Origin: Ectocarpus siliculosus
Lineage: Eukaryota > Sar > Phaeophyceae > Ectocarpales > Ectocarpaceae
Length of the DNA stretch: 64,000 nt
Assembly: GCA_000310025.1 (NCBI GenBank)
Contig: FN649757.1
Location: 33,595 to 97,594 of the forward strand
Reading direction: 5' to 3'
In this document: in pieces, positions 22,901 to 35,200 of the stretch
Layout: the number at the start of each line of letters is the position of its first letter
How positions within the stretch are numbered: position 1 is the first letter of the stretch
Made by a program: the position numbers and the translations under genes
Notes under the pieces: model-generated
Seen by the model: the letters and a program-made list of their open reading frames with translations, nothing else
The model's database searches: none
Told to the model about the DNA's origin: nothing

Positions 22901-25523
22901 TGCCCGTTGTTGTGTGTGTCACTCGTATCGACCTGCATGTCTAATTCGGACGCGGTGACTCTGGTGAGCAGACCAAGCGTTCGTGGGGGCATCGGCAGCC
23001 TTCTAATCAATGTGTAAGCTGGGATGCCTTCTACATGTGCTCATAGTTTTGTCCCAACACCATTTCCAAGGGTGCTGCAGATGGTCTTACCGGCTGTTTC
23101 ACTGTTTTTATGGTCGGGGGTTACTGCGGCCATGAAGGGGTTAAGGTTTGGCTGAGATGCGACGCAGCTTTACACAAAATTCGTTCCGATTCAGCGACAT
23201 AATGTTTTGGCACGGCACTGTTGCTGAAAGCTGTGGCCATTGATAGGGTTTTTTTGGTCGGCCAGAATGAATGCTGCATCCAACAACGTACCATTCAATA
23301 GGGCCAGTTGCCCTCGACCGCAAATTTTAATGAACCCTACAGATTCCTTATCTTTACGAAAGCAGCAAAGGGCGATCTCTATGCCACCCTGGAGAAGATA
23401 GCCCTCTGCGTTGAGGTTTTCGAGCGATATCCTGGCTTGTGTCGCAGCACGGTGGGGTAAGTGGCGCAAGCAAACACGATGCGTTGATGAGGTTTCCCCC
23501 GATCATTTTCCACAGAGCTTGAGCTCGTAGGCAGCTCGATGAAATGGGTATTGTTTGACGGTAAAAGTATGCAGTGACATCTCAGGTAAGAAGTTGTGTT
23601 CACGCATACCTTACGTTTGTGGCGATGGCACAGTAGTCCACAGCATGACACATCGTTTCCCTATGCTGGATAACGCATTTCGAGTATTCCGCTCCACCAA
23701 CCCTTTTCTGCTGTGCTTGTTGACTGCTCTTTTGTGGTTTATGATCACTCGTTTGCTATGCTGAGTCCCATTGATGCTACTATTTGGCTCTTCGCCTGGA
23801 ATACCTAGTGTGTGAAACGCTTGATGTGCGTATGGTTGAGAAGCCTATTTCGATCGATGCATGCTCGGTTCTGCCAATGACCAAAACATCATGTTTCTTC
23901 CCCCTCAATTTGTGTCCAGCTGGGGCTTCTGGGTTCTTGAATATTGACCTCTAGCTGATCGGGTCACGAGGTATCCAAACTTTCATTCTGTTGCGGTCCC
24001 ATCCTAGGGTCCGTCGTGTTGCTTGATGTCCTCAGACTCTGCAATCTGTATACACGAGGCAATGTGTCTAGTACTTAGTACCTGGTGGGTCATAAATCGG
24101 ACAGAGAGCTGCAATATCACGGCGTTATCAACATCAGAGCGCCTTACGTGTCGCGTGTTTTATGTCTCAAATTGATAGTAGTGGGTTTGACCAAAACACG
24201 ACACCCGATACTTCTCCTGAGATGCGAAGGTAGCGTGTTGCGGCCTCCTTCCACCAGTAGGGTACGGCGCTTATGGAATGTGACGTTGGTGACTTTGCCA
24301 ACGAATGGGATGTACTCCATTCAGTTACGCTTCCTTTCCCACCAAGCGTATGATCGTTTCGGACAAGTATTTCTTGGAAACGTAATGCTCACGAGTGGTT
24401 GTGTGCTTGCTCTTGGTGTCATTTGGGCCGATTACATTTTTGTGATATTGTGCTGGGCTTGTTTGTGGCGGCGCTGATTATTGTTTGCCGTGGCGAACAA
24501 AGAAGAGGGGGTGCCGCATGTCATGGTGTATCGAGCGATATATTCTACAAATTGCTGGTGTCGAATGCGCTTTGTTCCCCTCTGCCCCACGCTGCGGATG
24601 GTCCATAAAAGATGCCACCTGGCCCACATGGTGCTGGTAGCTCTCGCAGCGATTGGTGACTGCAGATCTCAAGGGATGTACGACAGGTTGCGGGGGTCCT
24701 ACAACTCGTGTCGTCCTTCCGGCTCACGGCCCGTACCCCCTTTGGAGGAGTGGCACGGTGTGGATGCCTTCTGCGACGATCTATACTGCAGGTAATTCCT
24801 CTGAAAGCATAGGACCCTCGCCAAATCATGCGGTACAGGCACTTGGTTATACGAATGTGGGGAAACGCGACATACTCTCAGTCTTGCTTCTGCATTGTAC
24901 CGCGATTTAGTTTGCGGTGCCTAAGCGACCATTGGAGGATCGCCAACATGTTCTTGCAGTCACTCACGACCAACCCTAACGGCACGTCCTCTCACTCGGC
25001 ACCGAACTCACCTTCGACCGCACCACTCGCTGGTAGGGCGAAGGACCTGGGTGCAAGAAAACTCAAGGCTTTCCGGGCACCACCCGGTGAGAGCATGGGC
25101 GCCTGCGTTGGAACGAGGGGCACGGAAAGTGACGAGGGCGAAACTGCTTTCCAAGGACACTGGGAGAACCAGAGCAGCACGTTATCAGCATGCAACATTG
25201 CTCAGAAGATTGTCGGCGGAGTTTTTGCTAGTTCAACTGGGGGGGAGCCCGAACGTCGTGAGGGCTCCGCTATGGTCTCGACAGCACCTTTTGCTTCTCC
25301 AGCATCCTCAAACAACCCTTGCCGCCTATTGACGACAGGGCTTTCCTTCGACCACGTCGAAAGCAAAATTGACAGCTTGGTCGTCGCTCCCGAGTCATTG
25401 TCAAGGCTTCGAGACAATAGTGAGGGGAGCGGGGAGGTGGAGGATACAGAAGAAGGCAACATTGGCGCAGGAGATTGGTTGGATGTGACCCATGCAATGT
25501 TAGATGCACTCGGAACCGACTGA
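10918..25523 (+). CDS. Gene B: Zn(2)-Cys(6) fungal-type transcription factor, 690 aa, 13 exons
   Basis: Exons: 10918-11072, 19966-20148, 20412-20519, 20717-20942, 21132-21208, 21421-21466, 21696-21779, 22074-22178, 22469-22734, 22972-23013, 23343-23456, 24612-24791, 25037-25523 (stop TGA). Total 2073 nt with no internal stop. The zinc cluster is C35-x2-C38-x6-C45-x5-C51-x2-C54-x6-C61, the canonical spacing, with a basic loop (GRTKKRC) and C-D-G after Cys3; such clusters hold two Zn and bind DNA in the nucleus. The start is chosen because ACCATCCATGGA is shared with gene D; an in-frame ATG at 10879 is an alternative. About residues 206-290 contain FWCAIALGALAEG and AWVILAYLCCFMEDM, helical and reminiscent of the fungal middle homology region or TPRs. 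The last residues, GDWLDVTHAMLDALGTD, are acidic-hydrophobic and may activate transcription. Intron 1 is 8.9 kb and full of repeats. Targets are unknown. Confidence 0.9.
12298..12390 (+). repeat. tRNA-derived SINE head, family 1
   Basis: CCCCGGTGGTCTTGTGGGTA followed about 40 bp later by GGATTCGAGTCCC resembles Pol III A and B boxes. The acceptor stem does not pair, so it is not a functional tRNA. The downstream AGTGAGTTTGTTCTCGCT matches the minus-strand unit at 61.6 kb (AGTGAGTTTTTCTCTCGCT). Confidence 0.5.
13835..13970 (+). repeat. SINE-like family 2 unit
   Basis: Contains CCTTGACA, then TTCATTGGTCAGCCGGTTAG and CGCGG. The same core occurs at 14050 (GGTCAGTCGGTTAGCGCG), in weaker form at 13569 and 17293, and on the minus strand at 63.48-63.53 kb. 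GGTTAGCGC resembles a tRNA A box, and a B-box-like GGGGTCGATTC follows at about 13952. Confidence 0.45.
14045..14125 (+). repeat. SINE-like family 2 unit
   Basis: ATTGGTCGGTCAGTCGGTTA then GCGCGATCGGTGATAATATT, followed by an ACACA-rich stretch, as in the unit at 13.87 kb. Confidence 0.4.
16630..17000. repeat. Local duplication with TTGCTG microsatellite
   Basis: A segment starting CCTCCCGTCGCGTGGCATTG at 16630 is repeated from 16840 (CCTCCCGCCGCGTGGCGTTG). The second copy has an expanded (TTGCTG)n tract at 16857-16882 before the shared GCTTCCTCCTTCG. The 148-codon open frame across it starts with a poly-leucine run produced by the microsatellite, so I do not treat it as a gene. Confidence 0.5.
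18321..19260. repeat. TGCCCATGGGCA-rich satellite, two duplicated units
   Basis: Many copies of the self-complementary GCCCATGGGC core at 18328-18495, 18725-18970 and 19115-19205, separated by two diverged copies of one spacer (about 18510-18720 and 18975-19110; shared TTATCTGCT and GGCGAAGTTCTAGGTTGA). GTGTGGGAGATTGGG recurs at 18835 and 19223. It lies inside intron 1 of gene B. Confidence 0.6.
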
Positions 25524-26078
25524 CGAGAGTATCCTCGCGGATGCCAACTTGGCTCGCGAACTCTGGGCATAGTGCTCGCTTGAGAATTGTGTGGTTTGAG
25601 CACTGCAATAGGCTATATATCAGTTCAGTGTAGTTCAATCTCGACTTCGGAGTACGAAATATGGTCATCACAGGAGCCTAACGATTGAGAACATGTGGCC
25701 ATTAATTTTTTTCTGCTCTGCAATACTTCTGTGTTTTTCGAGAATGAACGATGTCGGAAGGTTGTGCATAGGCGGGACGGTAGGTGATGGCGGAGAGCTC
25801 TCACCTAATTGCGAGCTCCTTCATGACAGATGTCCCGCGGTTTCCGTCGAGCATTGGGATTCTTCGTCCACACACGTAGAGGCGTGATGCTACTCCGGGG
25901 ATTTAGTTCCACCAAATAATTGATGTCGTGTTTTTGAGTCAAGTCATATGTACTACAGGGTAAGGTTTGACGTGCAATACCCTTGCTGTATGCGTACGAT
26001 GAAAAAAAATATCACAAAAACATATGGTCGTGTGCCCGCTCCCAACAAAAGAGAAACCCCGAAAAAAGTATTTAGGTG
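25524..26078. other. 3' flank of gene B, no gene seen
   Basis: The first 60 bases resemble the 3' flank of genes A and C (GCCAACTTGGC), so this is probably the 3' UTR of gene B. I see no clear poly(A) signal or open frame of note before the dispersed repeat starting near 26.08 kb. Confidence 0.4.
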
Positions 26079-26610
26079 GGTGTACTCATAGTCGTGCATG
26101 CCGTAGTCGTGCCGTCGTCGTTAGACCGTTGACCTCGCATCCCTATAAAGCCGGGACGGAGCACGCCGGGTTCTCACCGGACCAGGCTCTCACATCACCA
26201 AGCGCGAAGCGCCGTGAGGTATTTGGTGACTCGCGTGAAGGGTGCGCTGCATGCTGCTAAGGGTGTTCGGCATCTTGTGCTTACTTCCTTGCGTACGGAT
26301 GACACAGCTGTGGATGACTTAATTACTTTGTCTGGTGCTTTTCACTTTCATAGAAAGTTTTAAGCACTGTGTAACTGCCTCGAGTGCTGGATTAATTTTA
26401 CACAAGGCGGTGCGATTATCCCCTTTGCACGGAGTGAGGATTCTCGACCCCGCACAACAGAATCTACTCGACCACCATTCATGGTTACCGTCAAAAACCC
26501 CAGAGGCAAAACAAATAAGCGGAAATCTGGTGGTCGAGCTCCCGAAGTGATGGGCTTGTTACACAACATCGTTGCCAAGCGACCAAAACCCAACCCCGAT
26601 GACAGACATT
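26079..26610 (+). repeat. Dispersed repeat, + copy (partner at 38.09-38.62 kb, -)
   Basis: Resembles the minus strand of 38090-38620 over about 530 bp. The best-conserved part translates to RPLTSHPYKAGTEHAGFSPD (26132-26191); the few nucleotide differences from the partner within that stretch are synonymous. This suggests a fragment of a once-coding element, family unknown. Confidence 0.55.
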
Positions 26611-26780
26611 GGGGGGATGGTATGTTGAGGGGTGTGAATACCTGTGAAAAAGCCGGTGCCTGGGATATTGGCGGGTTATCGAGCCAGCACACGCAGAAAA
26701 TATTCAAGTATTGTGAGTAATGCCGTTATCGATTGTAAGGCCTCGGTCAATTCTGTGGGCACATACCGGCGGATTCTTGA

Positions 26781-27066
26781 GGGCCAAGCCTGTGGGTTTC
26801 AACCAAAGCTGTGGTTCTTGGCCAAATCACCGGTACCGTCATTTTCTCGATTACCAGCCACCACGCCGCAACTGCTGGTGTTGCCACAAGTCTCTGCCGC
26901 CCATTCTCGTCCTTTCTTCCCGTGCCTGCTTCGTTTCGTGCCGAGAGGCGCCGTGCTCTGTGCTGTGGTCAGGAAACACTAGGCACCTTTATAGGTTCAA
27001 TCGATTCCGTCCGGAGCCCCGAGCGACGTTCTTTGCACACTATACTGGTCGCTACGAGAGCAACCA
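26781..27066 (+). pseudogene. Decayed paralogue: promoter/5'-region remnant
   Basis: Shares GCCAAGCCTGTGGGTTTCAA with the gene C promoter (GCCGAGCCTGTTGGTTTCAA), then CGTGCTCTGTGCTGTGGTCA with the C 5' region, and GGTCGCTACGAGAGC with gene B just before its ATG. The zinc-cluster exon that should follow is absent. Confidence 0.45.
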
Positions 27067-27764
27067 TGCGAATACGACAACGGTCGTCAGGCTCGAAATT
27101 CTTGCTCTCTCAACGCCATCTTTCCCGCCGCGAATATGACTTCATCCTTCTGTGTTCTTCCCTTTCCTTCTTCCTCTTTCGTCACCCCAATGTAAAATTC
27201 CCCTCTAAGCGACCACCATTCTCCTTTTCGTCGGTGTTACTGAATTCCCAACAAATTGGCTGTGGTGATATGTGGGTGCGCAGTGCGCAGAAGGTGTAGG
27301 GCTCCGAGCTTGCAATTGACACAAATATCAGAATTGAGGTCCCGTCCTCACTAGTTTTGAAATGCCACATGAATGTCGGCAGTCCAATGTAAAGGTTTCG
27401 CCACTATAGAAGCTACTTTGTAATGTTGTCTACGATACCGACTTTGCCGCCCCACACTCATCATACAAGTAGATAAACTCTCCGTCTAACCTGCTGACAC
27501 TTCACCACGGGCGCACATAACTTCGTACTTGTATTCCAATTCGTTTAGAATTGGTTTCAGCTACGGAAAAACAAATACCATAACGGCATTTTTATTCAGC
27601 CACGACCACCAGACAGACGCTAACCAACGAAAACAATAAGAAAGAGAGGCTAGCACACTGGCGTAGTGGTGCTGTATACGTGATGTGTGACATGATTCAG
27701 AAGAAGAGGACTCCGCGCAACAAGAGAGAGACACGTACGTTCGGTCGCTCCATTCTTTTTCCGT

Positions 27765-28199
27765 TTGGATTTTGCGGAAGAAGACAAGAAGAAGAAGCAA
27801 GCCCGGATGGAGGATGGATGTGTTTTTGTCCTATTTATGGATGGATCTCAATATCATTACGCCGCCCAATCTTCCCTACACTCGCTCACGCCGACCCTGA
27901 TCTCTGCAATCACCGACAACGACCTCTTCCTCGTCAAACCAAACGCGGGCGACCGTAAAAACCGCGAAGACCGACGTAAGCTCCTCCGATCCAAAACGAA
28001 ACACGATCCCCCGCGCCGCCCAGACTACCTGCGCCGAAAAGCTCCAAAAGGTCGACGCTCTCACTCCGACCGTTCCGTTCGTGACGCCGTCGTTTCGTCA
28101 AGCCGTAACACACCAAACAAACTTCAACCCGTTCAAAGAATCAAAGGAAAGCGGACCCCGGATTGGAGGAAGCCCTTGCACGAGCAAGGCAATCAATAA
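27765..28199 (+). other. Unexplained 144-codon basic open frame
   Basis: Begins MDFAEEDKKKKQARMEDGCV and ends in a long Arg/Lys/Ser-rich stretch. I recognise no domain. It lies between genes B and C in DNA that otherwise contains only remnants. The N-terminal part (FVLFMDGSQYHYAAQSSLHS) reads like protein, but there is no paralogue here for comparison, so it may be chance. Confidence 0.15.
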
Positions 28200-29639
28200 T
28201 CGTATTCCGATGCTAAACTGTATCTTTGCGAGAGTTGCCCCTCCAAGCGCTCCGGACCGTATGTTTCGCAATTTTTTGTCGCGCTCGGACCCCTTGGCGG
28301 GATTTTTTTCCCCTCTCTCCCTCGGATGGTGTTTATCGTGAATACTGTCGATTGTTTACCACAATATTGTGCCATCGTTCTCTCTGCCGATTCGACAGGG
28401 TCCCGGCGTGATGGAGTGACTCATAAGGAGGGTATTTCGACGGACCATTCATAGTATGCCCAAGCGACTAAATGACTGAGTGAACGAATATTCCTGCGTC
28501 ACCAATGTTGATGAAGAAGGGCTTCATGTTGTTCATATTGGATGTGCCACGTCTGGCTTCATGCTATCGTGACGACGGGTGTGAAAATGGTTGACACGGT
28601 ATCTCCCAATCTTCGAGAGCATAAACGTAGCTCGAAAAAACCGTCCGTAAAACGTCACCTCGATTTCACTCCACTTTTTTCTCCGTACACATATTCGTTC
28701 ATCCTGCCTGATACTCCCCTTTGTTGAATATGATTTACTCTGGGCATAGATTGTTTTCTACGCTGGGGTGTATGCCCCTCTTTCTCGAAATTTCCCAAAT
28801 ATTTCTCATTACGACTAGTCGATTAACCCATATCAATAATATTGCGAGACCCTTAATATATGAGGGTAACCATCATGTTGCGGGTATACGAGTTATTAGG
28901 GTCAAGACAGTGGATAGTCCTTATGAATCGCCTTCACATAACCGTGTTCGCGCGAGTAGACCAGTGAATGTCGAATGAAACTTAATTGTCTGTCCATTGG
29001 TTTCGCTCACACTGCCGAATAGAGTAGCGCCGAAAGCTCTTGTGGGGAGCTTTCAGGTCCAAACAACAATTGCGTTGCTTCGGTGATGATAGTATATATG
29101 GGTTGGTTCAGTGTGATGGGTGACAAGTGGGACGATGCCTGCGAGGCTGGCAGTTATTTTTTTTTCCTTGCGTGGAGTAAAAAATATATATGTAGGTGCA
29201 AAGATAAATCATATGAACGGTTGAAGGAATTGAGCTCCAAGGAAACAGGCTTATGAAGTTTACTCTTATATTCTCGCCCATGAGATTATAGCCAGAATTT
29301 TCGATGGCCCAAGTCCCGCCATGAAACCCAATCCCGACTGCTTCAAGAAAAAACGATTCACTCCATATGAATTCATATGGAGGGTTCGCGGTGGCTGAAG
29401 ACCCGTTTAAAACCGCGTCCTCCCTCTCAAACACAGGTTTCGCTGGTTAGATCGCATCACCTGCATGAAGGCGTCGTCACCAAATATTTTTTTCACTTCC
29501 GGCTTCGACGTGGCTTTCTCGTCGAGGGGACTGATACGTATCGGATACCACAAAATCTGCATTCTGAGTCTGTACTTTGAGCACCCCAGTAACACGACAC
29601 TGTTGGAGAATTCGATGTGAATATTCCGCGAAACCAATA

Positions 29640-30212
29640 TCACAATCCGAGGTACAATGATACGAACCGGTGAACAATTGCAGCGCCATGGAAACGGGCG
29701 AGAAAATCTTCACTTTGATAACTCATAATGCCGTTCACAACAGACTCGTCGGATTCAGAGTCCATCTGTGACAGGAGAGGAAAGTAACACATGTCAACCC
29801 ACCTTGCGCTCCTCCGCAATCGTCCTTCTCCGAACACTATGCGCCTTCCGGAGCAGTTTCCGATCTGTACGCTCTCACCAACGGTGCTCCGCTGCGGCGT
29901 TCCCGTCGCTGACACAGTTCGGCGCGCTCGGGGACGGGATTTTGGCCGTACTTGCTTTGTTGTTGACATTGTGAGTCTCCCGCACACCCGTGGGCAAGGG
30001 AATCTACATACGTAGATCTGGAACAGAAAGGCGTCAGATTTCAAATTTGCTGGTATGATCCATGCCTGTGCTTGGCACCCGCACCTGAGACGGTATAGCC
30101 AGAGGGCAGCCATCAAAGGATCAGGCAGCTTGGACGCCCGTTCCTTGACCCTCATTAGAACACGGTGGTCAACGGCGATGCCATGCGTATCCCCGCACGG
30201 TATTGACGACAA
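29640..30212 (-). other. Unexplained 190-codon open frame, minus strand
   Basis: The longest open frame between genes B and C. A segment from about 29772 downwards (MDSESDESVVNGIMSYQSED) follows a plausible acceptor (CCTCTCCTGTCACAG), and further open stretches continue to 29.4 kb in other frames, so a spliced minus-strand gene is conceivable. No domain is recognised. Confidence 0.18.
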
Positions 30213-30960
30213 CCTGTCGTTGGGCCCTCACTACTCTGCGAGCGGCAGAGTACTGAGTGTCCGAGCTCCTCGTAGACACGCGTTTCGCCTCTGTTGCACC
30301 TATGTTGATACTTTCCCCGATATTTCTTTGGTGCGAGCACGTGGAGAGGGGGGTGGAGAGATGGGTAGCGATGTGGGTCTAGGAGGGGGCACGGACGAGG
30401 GTGCACGGAACAGGGGGCTTATACTTGCGTTTTGGTAGTCGGGAATATTCCAAGCATACTGACCTAGGTGCTGTGCGCTGGCCAAAGCGCTGCCCACCAT
30501 TAGCCATGTTCAAGTTGTCCATTCGAATTTGAATGTTCAGCGATGGAGAAAATCTTCTGGTCGGAATATGCAGCCGAGCCACCCGGCGCCCGAGCCACCC
30601 AGCGCCCTCGTTAGGCCGCCGAACGGAAATATTCACGCAGTGCCGTAAATACGTAACCGTATTCAAACGCCGCTGAAGTCATGCTGTGGCCACGTTCTTA
30701 TGCGATCCTCGGCAACCACACGTTGATTTCGGCACAATGCGGCTAGTGCGACAGCCGGGGGACAGAAAATGTTGCTTCGAATCATCTTGGTAGGTATCGC
30801 AAACATTATTTACGACACCGCTGTCGTAATTGGCATTACCGAAAAATATATCGTTGCATCTCTCTGCCGACCCTCCCACCTCTTGACCACTTCTTAATTT
30901 TTTGTCCATGTCCGCTCACCACGCTGGCGGACCCTGCGTCCCCAGTAGATTCCTACTTGC

Positions 30961-31193
30961 GACTGAGGGTGGGATGTGTCGATATGTCACTGACTGGTTC
31001 AGAGCTTTTGAGAAAGTTTCCCACCAACAGAGAGCAACCAGAGCGCGACGGCCGGCGAAAACCTATGCCAGGCATAGTCTAGATGAGACGCATTCCGTCC
31101 GTTTCCTGCAAAAAGAGGTGGCGGGTGCTATGAGGATGGTGCCGCACAGTGGGAAAGGTCTCGTCTTGGAGCCGCTTGAAAAAGCAATTTTGA
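30961..31193 (+). pseudogene. Decayed paralogue: exon 9 remnant
   Basis: ATEGGMCRYVTDWFRAFEKV aligns with exon 9 of genes A-D (ATEVELYQYVAQSFRAFEQT in C). The alignment then shifts frame near 31025 and resumes in DNA (GCGCGACGGCCGGCGAAAAC) to LEPLEKAI and a donor-like GTGAGTCGAAACACG. The neighbouring exons are missing. With the promoter piece at 26.8 kb it may mark a dead gene copy between B and C. Confidence 0.6.
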
Positions 31194-32034
31194 GTGAGTC
31201 GAAACACGCGTGGGCACGAGTTTATACACACTTCTTCGAAGATCAACAGCGACCTGCACCTGGAGACAGGGTGGTTGACCGTATCGTCGGATTTCGGGGC
31301 AACCGCCCCGTTACCCCGAGAAAACCTCACCTTTGTGCTCGGGAAAAAATGTACTATAAAGATCGTCATTGGACCATCTACAAGTATCGACGATACACTT
31401 GATTTGAGCGAATGAGAGACAGCAGCCCGCAGTTGTGGCACGGTCCGACGAGACCCCGTTTGTGAGGCTCGGCATAGGAGCGATATCCAGTGTTGATACT
31501 CGATGGGGCACAGGAGGTGCGACAAAAAAATCGATACCCTCGAGCCAAGTACACTGCAGCTGCATCCTCGGAAGTGATGTGCACTTGCGCACATGCCGAC
31601 GACTGACTGAAAAGACAGATAGTATCTATTACAATTCAAAGTTCCTGTGGGCTACAAATGGTCGCTGTATTGGTTTTAGAGTGGGGCTGATACTCGGGCT
31701 CTCCAGGGGTGCTCAAGCTCCTACATATGTAGTCTTCTACAGCAGAGGTTCAGACATGTGCGCTGGCTGCAAGCGACGTAAACAAAGAGCGTTTGCGAGA
31801 TTTGCACGGCTCAATGAATCACCTACAGCACATAGTCTAAAGCGTGCAGCGGCGGGGACTTACCTGCAGCATAGCAGCCAGCGCGCTTTTTGACAGGCTC
31901 CCATTCTCACACTCGTGCGCGGAACTGCTGTGTATATGTGGCTTGCCTGTGTGTAAGTCACAGTACAACAGCAGCACACGTTCACCAGGCATAAACGCCC
32001 ATAAAACGTTCCTTGCCGAGCCTGTTGGTTTCAA
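31194..32034. other. Gene-free stretch before the gene C promoter
   Basis: No exon of the family is found here. A short CAGCKRRK-like translation at 31759 recalls half a zinc cluster but lacks the remaining spacing. Confidence 0.4.
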
Positions 32035-32256
32035 CCAATAGGAGGAGTGCAGCAGCTGTTGTGCACGAAAAAATTCCGAAATTTCCCTCACCGCTTCAGC
32101 CGCCGCAAGACGCTAAATAGCAGTTCCTTAGGTCTCTGTCGCCCCAACTCTTGCTCTCTTCCTGTGCCCGCCCCCTTGAATGCGCAGAGAAGACGTGCTC
32201 TGTGCAGTGGCCAGAACCACGAAACACCTGAGAACTGGCCCACGAAACTGGTCGTG
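32035..32256 (+). promoter_or_regulatory. Conserved promoter region of gene C
   Basis: CCAATAGGAGG at 32035-32045, 222 bp before the chosen ATG, followed by AGTGCAGCAG. A downstream block (CTCTTCCTGTGCCCGCCCCC, then GTGCTCTGTGC) matches gene B and the decayed copy at 26.8-27.07 kb. This is probably promoter plus 5' UTR. Confidence 0.5.
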
Positions 32257-35200
32257 ATGAGAGAAACCAGTACGGTGCAACCCAACTCCGGCGGGAACAG
32301 CAGCTATGGTCGGCAAGGGCATGGAACTTGCTTGCGACCAACTCTTTTTGGAATGCGGAGGAGCTGCTCAGAGTGCGGACGGAAAAAGAAGAGGTGTGAT
32401 GGTCAACAGCCGTGCGGGTGAGACCGCTGTCCAGGGTGCAGCACCCCGTCCAAAAATGTCACGGTTGTTCACGGAGCGGTGTCTGGTACGAAGTAATGTA
32501 ACAGGCGTAGGGGCGGAGCGGGGCGGAGAGGGCCGGAGCGGAGCGGTTTAGCGTGAGATTTTCCAATGAAACAAAACCCGCTCCGCTCCGTGACGTGAGT
32601 AAGCAAACCGCTCCACTCCGTGAGAATTTTGTCGTCGGATAAACTGCTCCGCCCCGCTCCGTAAGGTTTCCCAATAATCCGTACGAGCGATATTTTCACG
32701 GAGCGGTCGGAGCTGCTCCGTCACATGCATACCCTAAGGTTGCGAGTCAGCGCACCCCCGTGCGGTGGTCTGGTGGTCTGTTGAACATGAACATTTTCAC
32801 CATTTAATTTGCATCGCACCCGTACGATGACTCCGGACCGTGCGATTGACCCCGTGCTGAAATCGAACTAAATCATTTGGTTTTGGTATTTAACGCACAC
32901 CCCTGTTCGATGACTCCAGTACAGAACGGGCCCGGCGACAAGACACGTCAAATTCGGGTAAAGCCTCAATTTCCTATTTTTTTGGGCAGAAACCCCAGCC
33001 GAAGTCGGCCAATTTTTTTATTCCTTGGAGCTGTCGCTGTTGCTGAACCCATTATTTTCACATTTCTGGCGAGGAAAACAACAACCCACCAAGCCTTCAT
33101 GGGTATTATACCGACAGCTCGGTGTAGCCAATGTTGGGGGTTGTGGCAGAACAGCAGTACTGCAGCAGCGGGTAGCGCAGCCCGCAGCGGCGCGGGGGCG
33201 CGGGGGGCTCCGCGAAAATAACCACTTTCGTCGCCCTCTACCAAATAATTACATGACATGAGCAAGGTACGGGGCGGGGGCATGGTGGCAGCAGCAACAG
33301 CAGTAGCAGCGGCACCTTTCTTATTGGACACGCTCCCCCAGCTACCCCTTGTTTCTTTTGTCTTGGGGGTATCGCACGATCATGTTTCTTATTGAGGCGT
33401 TTCTTATATTGTTGCCGAGATTGAGCTGTGTTTCTTAGCCCTTTTTTCTTATTCTTCGTTAACATCAGAGCTTTTTTCTTTTCACACCATTTTTCTTAAT
33501 ATTGGGGGGCCGTTCTGTATGTGCAGTCCTGAGTAAACCTGAAGACGATTATTATCAAGAATTATTAACGCACACCGGTATGCGGTATGTGGTACTCTAA
33601 AATACTTTCAGATGCACCCTCAGTTGAACTGCGGTTACAGGTTCCACGCAACGTACACATACACATGCACATCAGTCAACCACATGTTAGCCCGGTGGAT
33701 GCTATAGGTTTTCGAGAAGCACACACACAAAAAACAAAATGCGGCGAAATAAAACGCGACGAAATACGAAATCCCGTCGGCGGAAATACGCTGAAACCGT
33801 GCCAGCCAGGGATCAATGCGCCGAAGACAATGTTTTACCGTGACGAACCAACTACCCAACACCTCCTTCTACACCTTCTCAGCATTACATACAGAGAGAT
33901 GCACAAGATGGCTACCAAACTGTCCTGTTGAGCCTGTTACCCACAGAAGAGATATCGCTGTGTGCTGCTCGGGAAATCGTGGAAATACAGGTCGCCTTCG
34001 CTGACGCTATGGAATCATTCACTGCTACATTGATCTATCTTCGAGGGTTTTCTTTGATGGAGATGGATTCGTTGGGTCATATTAGGAAAAAAGAAAAAAA
34101 GAAATACAGGCAGAGCACCCATACATATAGGTCGTTTGTCGCCGTTGGGTTGGGTTGGGTTGGGTTGGGTTGGATAGGGTAGGGTTGGGTTGGGTCGGTC
34201 GGTCGGTGGGTGGGTCGATCGGGCGGCCTTGGGCCGCCTTCGTCGATCGCGCCGCCGTGGCCCCGTCGATCGTCGCCAGCGGTCGTCCTTGTTGGGAAAA
34301 TAGAAAAAAGAAAAACAGGCAGAGCACCCAAATGGGCAATTTTGTTGAAAGCCACGGAAGAACTTGCCACAATTATCTGTGTTTCAGAGGGGTAGAACCG
34401 CATCTCCCACCAATCACACGTCGATTTCGTAAGACATTTTGTAAGACAGAGACAGTTGATTGGCCGATGGGCACAACGCTCTCGGGAGAATCCCCGAAAT
34501 CCTCTTGCACAGCAGCACCACACACACCACGCAGACAACATACGAGACAACCAGCACAGCACCATACGGACTGCTGTAGGCCAAGAGAGGCGTTGGGTGT
34601 GACTCTTACAGCCGATTGCCTGCTGTCGGTCGCCAGCACAAGCGAGTGACGACGCAAGTCAATCTGCCGTCCGTCTGCATCATACTCAACCTACCGATCT
34701 TTGGAGCTTCAAACACAGACGCATCCCCAGAACAGAGCCAACCAGACGTACACACTGCTGTCGGCCAAGGCCGGCCAAAGGCACACATCATGGCTGGCGT
34801 CGGAAGCTATTTTTTTACCCCGAGGCCTGCTGCTGACAGCGTAAGCGAGATAACACCCGAGTGCACACCAGTCAAATCTTCTTCGTCTGCAGGCCGATCT
34901 TTGCTTCCACCACAGAAGCATTCCCTAAACAGAGACAAGTGAGACGTACACAACGCTGTACGCCGAGGGCCGCCAAATATACACATCGTAGCGCATCTGT
35001 ACGCATTACGCTAGCGCGACTCTGAAAGAAGACGGAGAGGCATCGGGGGCGATTTTTAGGGCTTGTTGCCCCCGCTGCTAGAAGCGAAAGCGATTAAAGC
35101 AAGTGAACACCCACCCTGCACGGCAGGAGCAACAGCAGCAGCATGTGATGATCATGCGAGCTAAACAGCGCTCTCAGTCATCCCCTGACTGGTGGTGTCC

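Noticed and set aside
31740-31890. CAGCKRRKQRAFARF translation resembling half a zinc cluster
   Set aside because: Only C-x2-C is present; Cys3-Cys6 spacing and the CDG motif are missing, and no donor is at the expected place.
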